Source: Pisaster brevispinus
Lineage: Eukaryota; Echinodermata; Asteroidea; Forcipulatida; Asteriidae
Length of the DNA stretch: 64,000 nucleotides
NCBI GenBank assembly: GCA_023634235.1
Contig: JAMKCF010000044.1
Coordinates: forward strand, 62,001 to 126,000
Direction of reading: 5' to 3'
How positions within the stretch are numbered: the stretch's first letter is position 1; every line of letters begins with the position of its first letter. Both the position numbers and the translations under genes were made by a program. Below the pieces are notes generated by a model. The model did no database searches, was not told where the DNA came from, and worked only from the letters and a program-made list of their open reading frames with translations. Shown here one piece after another: positions 36,401 to 48,070 of the stretch.

Positions 36401-37912
36401 AAGTAAGATATTGTACAAAATACCTAAAAGAAGCAGTGTGTGTGCATGGGCTCGGAAAGAAATTCAATCTACCTGCTGACGGCCGACCCATGGCCGCGCC
36501 ACGTGCGGAGTAGAGACGGCGTGGCCAACAATGGGAAAGAAAAGTGTGACACAACACAAACTACAGAGCAAGAACTGTTGTATATAATTCCAAAATCTTT
36601 AAAACTTATACAGTCGACTCTCGTTAATACGAGGTCCGCCGGACTGGCCCGTTTTCCTCGTATTATCCGAACCTCGTCTTAAACGCAGCGCACTATTTAC
36701 ACGTACATGTACATGTACTGTATACACACGTCGTCATAGTGCATGCACTACACACGTGTCTAGGCTAGAACGGAGCGGTTGGCTTCCTAGTACAGTTCTT
36801 ATGAGCATCATGTACACAAAAATATCAATGATAAATGCAATTTTGTTGACTATGATCATAGAAATTTAATATTTTGTATAACTGAAAATAAAAATCATAG
36901 CAAAGTCATGTCAAACTTGCGGTTCATGTGACCATGATGTGACAGATTCGATACTGCGTAGCGCCTATGCTGAACGTTGTTTTCGCTGGTAGCCGCTAGG
37001 CGTGTAGGCGAAGTAGTAATTCAAGCATAAGTTACCAGCATAATGTTTTGATTTTCGGATCGGACGGAACCGTGTAGCCGGTCCGATCCGAAAAATAGTT
37101 TGGCAAGACGCATGTAATTTCAGAAATTTGGCTGACTGAACGGTAAGCTTTTATTTTACACAACAATATTGTTTCCGATATCGCTATAAAAGTATGAAAA
37201 ACAATATATTTTGTCATCACGGGGCTGCAAAAATACCTCGTAATATCCGTGTTCTCGTTACGACCGTGCTCGTATCTTCCGTTTTTTAAGACATAGAAAC
37301 ACGCATGGGACAGTTCGGGACCGGTGAAATACCTCGTATTAACCGGCGTCTCGTATCTTCCTAGCTCGTATTAACGAGAGTCGACTGTATTATTTTATTG
37401 TTATTTTAATTGTCGGAAAGTTAAATGTCAGAACTTCAAAAGTCAACTTGGTAAAGTCGGAGATTTAAAAAGTTGGAACTGCAAATAAAAGTCCATTTTC
37501 AAAGTTGAGTAAATCTCATCCCTGGGTAGCCTTCCGGGCTGAAAGAAAAATGTGTGGTAACACTTCGTTTATGGTAATAAATTCAGCCAATTCTACCTTG
37601 GGGAAAAAAAACCTAAAACAGTAGGGCGATCGTAAGGTCTTTAACCTCTGACATCTGGAGCACATTTTATCACTCAAATCTCTATATCCACAGTGTGACC
37701 GCAGCCTTTGCGGGATGTTGCCGGCCGGCCATGGGAGAGCCGCGGCATGCTCCACTGGTTTTTGTTGTTACATATTCATGACTTCAAGTACAAGGGACTT
37801 CAATAATGAGGTCTCGGGCCAGCAGTGCGCCGCAGAAAGTGCACTGCGGCGCTTTGCGGGAGTGCCGCGACGCGACGCGGGATGCCGAGTAAAATTCTTG
37901 TGGTGTTTTCCC
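33429..37912 (-). mobile_element. PIF/Harbinger-like DNA transposon (copy 3), with nested pogo-like insertion
   Basis: Same insertion as 22818-27228, duplicated with its surroundings, so not an independent transposition. TTA duplications lie at 33426-33428 and 37913-37915. It retains the segment near 35184-35255 that copy 2 lost and that copy 1 also has, which shows that the loss occurred in copy 2. Confidence 0.7.
36611..37387. mobile_element. pogo/Tigger-like (TA-target) non-autonomous element, copy B
   Basis: Copy B counterpart, with an intact CAG at the left end and TA at 36609-36610 and 37388-37389. It includes a 14-bp perfect palindromic stem, TTTTCGGATCGGAC (37052-37065) with its complement at 37081-37094, around a 15-nt loop. 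Copy A has one mismatch in that stem. Confidence 0.75.
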
Positions 37913-37979
37913 TTAGTCTATTTATTTGTGTGAAGTAAGTATTGATCAATAATTTAATTAAGGCACCTTGTCAAAACCT

Positions 37980-39744
37980 CCGAGCTGTTCGAGGGTGCAG
38001 CATACTTTTTAATCAGTTGATAACAAAAGGACCATAGCAACCAGGCAGGTCCATTGCCAGAATGGTTCATTTACATGTCATTAAACATGAAAATTCCAGT
38101 GGCTCCGCGGAGAGATCGGTCGGCTGCTGGAAAGTCCAGCTTATTTAAATATCAGTAAGCATGATCGCCACGGCAGCTCTGCAGACTCGCTGACCGGCAG
38201 AACTGCTGAGGAACGCAGGTGGTGAACAGAAAGGTTTTACTTTTGCACAGCATAGAGCAAAGTGAGGCTTGATGCCATAAATGTAGCAAATTTTTATCCA
38301 ATTCCATGTGTGATAAGACAAATGTTGGTTACATTACTAAAACATATGTATTCTAGAAATGATATTTATTCACAGCTTTGACTGACAAAAGTTTCACGCA
38401 GAAAAGCACTAGCCGGAGTGGTACAGCCATTCAATCACAGGCTTACATTTCAGCTTCAGTTCATTTCCATAGTTTTAGTCAATTGTGATTGTCCCACCAA
38501 GTTGCAAAAGTGGGCGTCAGAGTACAGCAGTGACAGGGGACAATTTAACAGTTGCGAAAAACTTTTGCAGCGATCGTGATTAACATAAAATTACATTTAG
38601 TTTACATTTGTTTAGCCGGGTTTTGCGCAACATAATAAAGTTAATTACTGGTAAATTTACTTGATAAGGGGTATCATTTCATAGTGAGGCCTACCGTTGG
38701 CCTTAAAATACAAGCCAGTTCGGGCATTTAAAGGCCTCTGTAAGAAAAGGAATAGATGTTTTTTGTCAAAGTTGCCGAATTGGTCGACTATAACGGTTTA
38801 TGTTGTTAATAGTAATAATAATGGCTATTTTTATAGTGCTCATATCCGTCACTCAGTGACGCTCAAGGCGCTTCAACATTAAGTATTTTCCTGCAAGGTA
38901 TTTGGGGGCTACGTTTGAAGTATGAGACCTACTCCTTTACATAGCACCATGTAATGGTTTACAAGGTGCTGTGGCGCAATATGCTGCCAATCAAACCAGG
39001 AACACTGGGGCGGACCCCTTCTCTAGAGAATAGCGCGCAATTGTCATGTTATGCATGAGAGTCGGCCGGCACATCCAACGTTCATGGTGCATTGGTCTTG
39101 TCGGTGCGGCCTGTCCGCTTCCAGGACGATGATATTCATGAGTTGAAAATTTATTATTCTGGGACAGCACGGAGGGTTCGTGTCCAAGCCGCTGATATTC
39201 ATGACTTGAAAATACAACTTGTTTATTCATCAGATTTATTGTTATACCAACAATAGCTCCTGGCATGGATAGCTCATTAAACTTTGTCATGCTTCAACGC
39301 ACATGACCGTTCTTCCGCTGACTGTCCACTGTCCTTAGCAACGCGGTATTTGCCGTCCAGGCCGCAGCTTGTATGCGGAGGAATGCTTGGGGAGTTCTGA
39401 CAAGGCGCCGCTAAGATTGTCTCTTTGGGAAAAACTGTACAAAAAAACGTGGTTTGTGAATGGCTTGTCGTGTGTAATTAGTTAGGCTGTTGAAGAGACA
39501 GTAGGTCAGAGACTTTGACACTTTTCGAAAACGCAAGAGTCATAACACGCCTGTTTAGAACTATGCCAGCTGTGTAATCAACAAACAGATTTTTGCATTT
39601 TATGGAAATGAATTCCAGGTTCTTTGCCTTTTTTGCAATCATCAATCTATAGTGTGGTTGGAAACTACATGATTACGCACAACTTTATACAATCTTATTT
39701 GACAAATGAACTTATGTGGAATGCTTTTATATTCGACATGTTTG
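37980..39744. other. Unique sequence right of the duplication, no supported gene
   Basis: Moderately GC-rich around 38100-38230 and 39000-39420. At 38816-38882 'tttttatagtgctcatatccgt' and 'ctcaaggcgctt' resemble the tail text of dispersed elements. Two similar strings 'gatattcatgagttgaaaat' and 'gatattcatgacttgaaaat' occur at 39130 and 39192. No exon could be supported. Confidence 0.35.
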
Positions 39745-40040
39745 AGAGGATGACCTTACATTTTTTGACAAGAGGAACTTCTTAAAGATAATAAACTGAA
39801 AAGCTATGAACGAATGTCATAATCAAAACTGTTAGACAAAGTATATTGATAAAAGGCACATCTTAAGTAAAAACAATCTTCTAATTTAGTATTTCCCATT
39901 AGCCAGTGTGGACCAGGGTTTCCAAAATTTGAACAGTACCACCCATTGCATATATAACAACTGCCTCTTATATTTTTGTATTGTATTGAGTCTCTAGGCT
40001 GAGTAAAGAATCTAGTTGATGATGTCATTTTTATATTTTC
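39745..40040 (+). other. L5: fragment of the exon-bearing family (3' flank only)
   Basis: Matches about 2780-3060: 'ttgacaagaggaacttcttaaagataataaac', 'tattgataaaaggcaca', 'tatttcccattagcc' and 'accagggtttccaaaat' recur in the same order. The exon core is not present. Confidence 0.45.
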
Positions 40041-40499
40041 AACATTTTTGAACAGATCAAACCAGGACAAAGTTATCTGTATGATTGTTAACCTTTTGCT
40101 TTGTAAAATTGATTGCGCCTGAATCTCCTCTTTTGATTTACAGTGTTACACCTTTACAACTGTAATCTGTAAATTCTAAATAGAAATTGATTAAACACCA
40201 CAGAATATTCTACTCATAAATGTAAGTTAAACATTTCAGCTTATTGTTTGAATGTATTAAAGACAATTGTTTTCTTCCTCCACATTATTTATTGAGTTTT
40301 AAACTCAGAGTAGAAAAATCAAATACATCAGAAAAAGCAACCTGTACTAGCTGTTTCAACAACTGATTAAGCATATTGCTATTTATTACCTTTCTGTGTA
40401 GGAACTCTGTGTAAGTGCAACACAGACAGGCAACAATAGTAACTTGCAAACTGAAAGCTGATTAAAGTTCATTATTCACCATAAAATACAACCAAACAG

Positions 40500-40740
40500 A
40501 CAGACTACATTCTCTAACAGCCTCATGCTCTCGCTCCTCTCTTGTACATTCCTAGTTCTAGTTCCAATTTCTAGTTCATTCCTAGTTATTTATTTTATTT
40601 GCTTTAACACTATATTTATTTTGTATACTTATGGGCGCTTTTGATTTTGTTACCTTTGTATGTACTGATATTCTTATATTGAATTTTTTTCCAAAAAGAG
40701 TATGGAATGTACGTCAAATTGAATTGAATTGAATTGAATA
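40500..40740 (+). mobile_element. Candidate non-LTR retrotransposon 3' tail with (GAATT)n
   Basis: Ends in tandem GAATT units (about 40716-40738), a common type of LINE 3' terminus, preceded by T-rich text and 'gtatggaatgtac'. No reverse-transcriptase coding sequence is visible upstream, so the assignment is tentative. Confidence 0.35.
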
Positions 40741-42640
40741 CATTGATACATGTAGCCAACGTGTACTCTTACAGTATAGCCAGAAAACATTGGTACTTTC
40801 ATACACAAGTTCAATATTCAGTACACAGTTCAGTGGTTTTTTGTATGCTGTACCTATAGCTGTAACAGTCAGCTAGCCTGTACTGCTATGGGACTCTAGC
40901 AGGAAATCAAGATATGAAGTGAAATGAAAAGTGAAGTTTTATAACTGACTTATAACTTTGACTTCAACATTACAACGGACATGTGTAAATTGCACAGTCA
41001 AACTGAAAGAATTAAACTATGATTGTCTCACTGGTTCCAGATCAGTGAGTTAAAACAATAAGAAACCTTGTCCATAACTCCTTATTGCAATGATGTTTTG
41101 ACTTGAAACTTATGTAATTTAGTTTTTTTGTCATTGACACACACAGATTTTCATATGGAATAAAACCCATGATTATAATAATAAATGTATATAAAATATA
41201 TTTATATAGCATTAAAATTAGTCCAAAAGAGGCTTAAGCGATTTACAGATTATAAAAGTATTTTATGTTCAAGCAACTACATGTGTATTTTCTAGCGGAT
41301 TACTTTTGTGTCTCTAGCTGTACAATTACCTCCAAGACATGATGTATACAATGTGTTGAGTGTGTGTATGAATCTTATCATTTGTTCCTTGCCTAGTTGT
41401 TTTTCTTCCTAGTCAGCCCTCACCCATCCTGAGCCACTCTTAGACTCCCATTACAAACCAAGTAGGCAGTGGTCAAGTGCATTCTTGTTAATGTCACCAC
41501 TTCTACATGTAACATCAGTTGATCAAATGATATGTTTTTCCAATGATCAATGTTTTTTGGGCGATCAGCAGCTTGCCTTGGCTGTTGTAGTTGTTGTCAT
41601 GAATTTAGCAAGGAAATTTCAGACAAGCCTGTGGCAAAAGTCTGACAGTATGTAATCAGGAAACTTACATTTTGAATGAACAGTTACTCAATAACCAGTC
41701 CCAATAGATAGCCCTGACATACCTGTAGTACAGCCTTCAAAACAAACCCTGTCTCTTTGTCAGTGTTTGTTCTCAACAATTTGAGAAGTGAATTACAAGA
41801 GTTGCACTCGGCTGGGTTGACTGGTATGTTGAATACTAGGCCACATAAATCTTTTTTTAGGAAACATGTTTACATTGACTATAACTTATTTCATTCATTT
41901 AATTTCATTTCAAGATATTTATCTCATCTCTAACAGAAAATCACTAGTACAATCATAAAGAACAGTCCAAGGACAAATGAAAATGGTGGCTTAGCCAGAA
42001 AAGCAAAAATTGTTGGTAGTTTTGCAGGGATAAACAATAAATAAGACTAACAAAAACACATAGAGTGAGAGAAGCTTAAATATTTAACCCATGTTATATC
42101 TGTTTTATCATGAGCTCTGTTATTTCTCCCTTTTTAATATTTTATTTTTTGTTTCTGTTTGTTTTGGGGTTTTTTTGCGAGGGGGCAGGGGGCCCTGGCC
42201 TTTTACAAAAGAAAAATCTATGTGAACTAAAATGTAAACATAGTTGTATGACTAAAAACAGTTACAATACATACAGGAAAAATTGTGAGGGTTCCATAGA
42301 TAGTAACACAATTGTACAGGTGAAATAGAGAAAGCTAAGTAAGGGGGAAACTAGTAAGGGGATTCTCCAGGGATTCGATTAGATGTAGACATAATGCACT
42401 TTGAGCTTGTGTTGGAAGGTAATTGTGTTCCTGCAAGAAGTAATGTAAAAGCAGGAAGATTGTTCTAGTTGCAAAGCCCTGGGCCGTTTTATAGCATGTG
42501 GCAATGCGGCGTTTGATGTTTGGCAAGATGAAATAAAGATGAAGTATATTTTAAAGTTAAAGCTGATAAAAAAAATGTCCAGTCAATCTTGTACACACAT
42601 GTAGGACCTTTAAGTATGTGTGTCGTTCTACCTTGCCCAT
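40741..42640. other. Spacer, no supported gene
   Basis: AT-rich. It includes a G-rich run at 42178-42194 and a 'tttatatagcattaaaa...aagcgatttaca' string at 41205-41250 resembling dispersed-element tails. Nothing gene-like was seen on either strand. Confidence 0.35.
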
Positions 42641-42643
42641 ATT

Positions 42644-43281
42644 GTCACTGTTTTCACGTAGAGGCAATTTTTTCTCCAGCAGCAAAACTTTTATGTTTTG
42701 AGGAAATCACGTTGAGTTAAATTATTTTTGAAATCACTGTTTTGGGCACTGTTTGTCAATGTAACGTTGAAATTTTTCCAAGCGAGAAAGTGGAGATCCC
42801 AAACCGTGCAAATATGTTGTTATTTTTATCACAGTAAGATTAATTAATAAGTAATTAACTGTTCAACAGGAGTTTCCCTTTGTGGATTGTGCGAACGATG
42901 TCTGTGTGCAGCACATCATGTGCAAACCAATGCGTAAACGACGAGTGTCTGTTCATGAAAATTCAATTTAAAAAGGTCATACAAATGCCTCTTTGTGAAA
43001 ACTCAAGAATGCAGCATAGTAGTTTTTGGCACCCTGCCAGCACTATAAAGTTCAATGTAAAAATGGCAAATCTAAATGTGGCTGTTCGTGAAAACGCAAA
43101 GTGGGAGTTTGGTAAAATGGTCCTTGTGCTAATCAGTGAAAATCGAAAAAATATAAAGATTTACTACTTAAAACTTCGGGAAAATGTTGATGTCACTAAT
43201 AACATCCAAATTGTGTAAAAAATACTGATTTGCCAAAATGAGTGATTTTTTAAAGAATCGACCCTTTGTGAAAACAGTGAC
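42644..43281. repeat. Segment bounded by a 14-bp inverted repeat
   Basis: GTCACTGTTTTCAC at 42644-42657 and its reverse complement at 43268-43281. Between them 'tg(t/a)gaaaa' words recur (42955, 42997, 43087, 43267). A 112-codon frame at 42880-43218 shows no known motif. This may be a degraded small element. Confidence 0.35.
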
Positions 43282-44235
43282 GATGAGTCATGTAAAAGTG
43301 TTTGATTTGATAAACAATGAATCGACTGGAAATACACCTGTTACTATTTCCTTAATCATTCCATTTTGAGCACTGGTTGGAATTCAGATGGTTGTTATCA
43401 CGCTGATTACATTTTTTCAAATCAGGAATTTGTTTTAGGTTCTGAATAATTTGAACTTTGATATTAAAAGAGTATTGTTATTAAGCCGACTGAAATCTTC
43501 AGGGTATAATCCGTGGCTTATACTTTAATTTTGGCTCTCAAAAAGTTGTCCTCGGCTTATATGCCGGGCGCTGCCTTTTGCACCGGTGTATTATTATTAA
43601 AGATGTAAAAAGTGCACATTTAAAGGAAAAATTACTGGTAAAATATCTTAACGTGCAAACAAAAACCAAGTCAAACAGACTGAATAATTGTGACGACCAG
43701 TGAAACAACAACTTGTTATTGATGCACGAGGTACATGTATACCACGTACCTCAAGGGCCAAGGTCACACCTGTTTTTGAGCACAAATACCCTTGCAATAA
43801 ACAGTGCAATTCTTGCAAGTATTCAAACCTTTTAAGGACCACATTGGTCCCGCCTGATCTCACAAATGATGCTTTAATGCATGAAGGAAACAAACTTGTT
43901 CATTTATACGGGTCCCAATGTTTGATGACATACAATTAGACTTGTAGAGTCTTTAAGCATGAAACAATATGACATCGTATCTTAGCAATAAACATATAAC
44001 TATAATTTAATGAGTTATGTGTAAGTTGACAGCTATACAGTGCAATCGAAACAAAGTAATTGAGATTGTCCAGAAAATCAGTACGACCCATTGTTGTAAA
44101 TTGCTAATATTTAGCACTTCAACATATGTACAAAGTGAGACTAGAGTCTAGGGATTCATATATAAACACAAAGAGACATCATTGGGTAGAGCATTGGTAC
44201 TGCATTACAGCATTACCACTTTGCATGCTGTCCTC
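43282..44235. other. Spacer, no supported gene
   Basis: No domain, exon or clear repeat recognised. The frames at 43648-43893 (minus) and 43700-43939 (plus) overlap each other and lack motifs. Confidence 0.35.
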
Positions 44236-47229
44236 CAGCCGATTTCACGAAAGTAGTGCGTAACTGGCGCTATGTCGTAAAGTCGCGCAGCTGCGCCACT
44301 TCCTTAAGTTGCATTTCACGAAACTTGCCGTAGCTGCGCAACTTTTTAATAATCTAAATAAATAAAACACACCGTAGACGAGCCTAATATCAACCTTTTC
44401 AACGACTGTTGCCTGAATCCACTGGAAAAAACTGCAACGGAGCGGCCATTTTAAATCGACAACATGTTTATACAGTAAATTAAGTATCAACGGTGTCGGA
44501 ATAAGATGGCTCAACTTGGACCACTAACTACGTTTACATGCTTTATTTTTACATGTAAGTCCGTAAAAATTTATAGCTATAGAAATGACTAGTTAAATAG
44601 TTCAACGATTAATAGTATCAAACACTCGCTGCTTTTTATGTTATTTTTAACAGACAAATGTTTTCAAATTTACAAATACTGACGTCGAAAGGGCGGACTT
44701 GACTGAGTTTGGTGCGATCATGTGATGATGATACATGTTCATAGACATTTATAAGTGCGGACACGCCGTATTGTTTGCATCAAACTCAACACTATTTCAA
44801 CACCATTGTGTTACTTACTGTGGCCTTAGTTGACTTTTTTAGCTGTTATTTACATTTGTTGGAAGTATAACGCATAAAAACCATGTATAACGTGCAAAAA
44901 ATACATATTTTGGGATTAATGAGAACTTCAGACAATTTTCAATAGTACAAAATACCGAGCATGGCAAGTGGTAAAATATAACAATTAGGCTACTACTAAT
45001 ACAGCATGACTAGTGAAGTGGTAGCTAGTTCAAAATGGTACATTTCGGCAGCAAAATATGCTCAATATAATTATGTCAACTTGTCGACGATTGTTAATGC
45101 ACAATTTAAACCATGGCGCTGGAGGTTTTTTTTCTTCAAATTGATTAATAATTGAATGTTGCTGTCACCTTGCAACTATTTTTCCCCTTATTTAATTTTT
45201 CTTAAAACATTATTTATTTTATAAGTTCATTTATGTATTTATTTATTTATTATCTGGTGAAATAGCCGGTTGAAAAATGGGGCTTAACTATTACAAACCC
45301 AACCACCATATCCCACACTAATTTGTCAACGATTATCCACTGAAATTATCACCTTAATTTTTTTAATTCTTCTCATTTTATATTTAGATTAAGCTATACT
45401 TCAAAAACACAAGAGAGGGAGAGAGAGAGATCCATATGAAATTAATTTCATGTCAATAAGAGTATGCAAACATGAAAAACATTCAAGTCGGCTTGATACC
45501 AGTGTCTTCCTGGTTCTTGGTTGGTTTCCTTCAAAAAACTCCATGAAAGAGATTTGACTTCCATAATATCAAAGGAGAAGAACATTATTTATTCATGAGG
45601 TGTGAAGAGGTAAAATTTAAATATTTATATTAAATCAATAAAAGGATGATTAATGTTGTTGCTAAAAATAAACAAAACATGTTAGCTATTTTTCTGAAAA
45701 TCTCAATGCAAATGATAGGTTCAACTCATATCAAAACTTTCATTTAAAAAGAAAGTAATTTTCTTATGGGAAAATTAACAGCACAAAATGGGTTGATGCA
45801 TCATGTAGACCTATCTTTTTTGTTTAACATACTATGCACAGTGACTTTAGACAACTCAATTAAAGTTCTTGTTTCTCTGTAATATTCAGGATGCAGCACC
45901 ACATCCCTTATTAGATGTCATGAGAGATTGAAGATGTCAAGAAGATGAAGAAGAAGATGAAGTGGTGTTCAAGGAGATCTCTGTGTCATTTTCAGAGTCA
46001 TCCTACATTTATTTTCCCAGCAAACTGGAAGTTTAATTTTTAAAGACCCAGTTCATTTAATAATACAATCAAACTAAGGGCTGCATACTATGGGCTAATA
46101 TTCCATGATGACTAATAAGCTTGTTAGCTATAAATAATTTAGTTATACATGTAACTATAAGTTACAAAACCCACAAATCAATATGTTTTCCAATATCATT
46201 AGCAAGTTTGACCATTTCCAGGGGCCTCCACCCTTGAATCCACTATGAATTTAACCAAATCCTGTCAACTTAATTAAACAAAATGAAAACCATTTTCTTT
46301 AAATAGTTTGTTAGATTCTTTTGTAATTCTTTAAAGACAAACTTTGTGATTCCCATTACAATTCATTTTTGGACAGCTGAACTTAGCTGAAATCGTCATG
46401 TAGTTTTGAAATAATTCTTTATTTAATATAATTTTTTTGGGGGGAGGGGGCGTTGAATTGATTCATTAAGTTTTCTGAACAATAAATAAGTAATAAATTG
46501 TATAATATTTTGCTCAAATAAATGTAGGTACATTTAAACAGTTTCTTTAAAAAAACTTGTCTGTTTTGTAGTTGAAAGTATGGATGTTTTGTACCTATGG
46601 AAGGAAATTATTGATTTATTTTAACTTGTATGAAAGTATTGTTTTTGTTTTGTCATGGGAGTTGAAATAAAGTTAACAAGTGAAATGAATAATTCAGGAT
46701 TGATTTCTTGAATGATAAGCTTGGCTGTTTATCGGCACCGATGCATTCTTTATAAACAAATAAATAACATGAGACGACAGTGTTTTTCTGAATTTGTATT
46801 TATGGTTGCATTTACAACTGATGATCGCCAGTTTTAATTACCTCAAAATTGTTGCCGATTTAGCCGTTTGTTTCCTCCAAAACGCCGTTTTAAAAAATTC
46901 AATAGTACAAATAACTTAAAAACCAATGGCCGACGAACGTGTTTTTTTTGTTTTGAGTCCGGTAAACACTGAAATATAAACGTCGCTGTCCAAGGATCGC
47001 GTAGCCTCCCGGGCAGTTTATTATAACCTGCGCAATAAAATACTGACTTACGCCATCACAGTCGAGTGCGTAAGTTGCGCCATTTTTGTGGCGCAACTTT
47101 CAGACTTGCGCCACTTTCAGATGTGGCGTAACTTACGTAAAATCGATCTTAAACTAGTGGCGCAACTTACGTCATAAACGTTGCGCAAGTGGACTTTTGC
47201 CATGGCGTAAAGTTTCGTGAAATCGGCTG
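44236..47229 (+). mobile_element. 3-kb TIR element with subterminal GCGCAACTTACG repeats
   Basis: 17-bp perfect terminal inverted repeats CAGCCGATTTCACGAAA. The right subterminal region (47040-47200) has at least five words of the type 'gcgcaact' or 'gcgtaact', and the left one (44255-44345) has similar words. No clean target duplication was seen. Inside, after a possible acceptor at 45896 ('ttctctgtaatattcag'), a short acidic frame reads EDEEEDEVVFKEISVSFSES and ends at TAA 46034-46036. An AATAAA at about 46667 precedes the right end. An in-frame stop near 45929 interrupts that frame upstream, so any encoded protein is broken or spliced differently. The superfamily cannot be named without a transposase. 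Confidence 0.6.
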
Positions 47230-47700
47230 CTGCTCTGTCTTATACGTGGACACCATGATTTTGCTATGCCGATATAGATGTCCTGGGTCTATACACCTGG
47301 CAGCTTCTATGCCAAAGATTACGGTATGTTCACTGTGTGTGTGTGTGTTTGAACTCATTAATCCTCAAAGAAATCTGAACAAAATCCACTCAGATTACCT
47401 TTGACTAATCTTTATCAACTTACTTGAATTATGACAGAAGGAGATGGCTAGAAACACAGCATCCAATTTGTTAGATGAGTAGGATATTCAAGCAATGATC
47501 CGTTGGACTATTACACAGTGACACTCCCTACCTGGTACTGGTATAAGTCTGACTGTGAACATTGCTAATGTGGAAATACCAAATTCTATATTTAAGTCTT
47601 TGTGTTGTGTGAATGACGTGTAGTTAGGCATGGATGACTTTGAGTCTGCTTTTCAGATCCAAACTAGGCATGTTATTCTTCTGACAAAAATCAATATCAA
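47230..47700. other. Spacer, no supported gene
   Basis: Short GT run at 47336-47349. Nothing else recognised. Confidence 0.35.
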
Positions 47701-47707
47701 TTGGCCT

Positions 47708-48070
47708 GTCATGGCTGAGCGGTTTAGTTCACGAGATCCAAGCTCTGGTGTTGTCATTGGCAAAGTGTGGGTTCAAATCCCAGTAATGACACTTGTGTCC
47801 TTGAGCAAGGCACTTAACCATAATTGCTTTGTAAAAAGTTGGGAAGGTAGTGCATTTTGTTTTACCACCCGGGCTCGTCATGGATAATACCCTTGCCTAC
47901 ATCCTCACGGACTGTGAAGGGGGTAACCCTGTTTCAGCCCCTGCAGGAGTAGATGGCAATGTGCCCCTGGTGACAGCTCATCTGGGTCAACAGCCCAATT
48001 CAGTTAAGTGCAGCCCTCACCTTGAAGTGGCCATCTGTCCTTGTGAGTTGGGCATTATCTCATAAAAATA
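47708..48070 (+). mobile_element. tRNA-Leu-like SINE
   Basis: The head (47708-47791) folds like a class II tRNA. 5' GTCAT pairs with 3' ATGAC; A-box TGGCTGAGCGG; long variable region; B-box GGTTCAAATCC. It continues into a SINE body with 'ccttgagcaaggcacttaacca', a conserved motif of several vertebrate and invertebrate SINEs, and ends near 'gggcattatctcataaaaat'. It is not a functional tRNA gene, because the anticodon region is degenerate and the body is fused. It would have been transcribed by Pol III and moved by a LINE in trans. Confidence 0.75.

Larger units (their letters stand above)
27304..37979 (+). repeat. Large direct duplication, copy B
   Basis: Second copy of the 15181-27303 segment. 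The shared sequence ends at 27295 in A and 37979 in B ('caccttgtcaaaacct'), after which B runs into unique sequence. The A/B junction contains three closely spaced CCTTGT words (27283, 27293, 27301), so microhomology is available. Either a true recent tandem duplication or two haplotypes assembled end to end would produce this pattern. Confidence 0.9.

Noticed and set aside
42880..43218. 112-codon frame
   Set aside because: No motif. It lies inside an inverted-repeat-bounded segment with recurring 'gtgaaaac' words and starts at a non-ATG codon.
47708..47791. Functional tRNA-Leu gene
   Set aside because: A- and B-boxes are good, but the anticodon arm is degenerate and the head continues into a SINE body.
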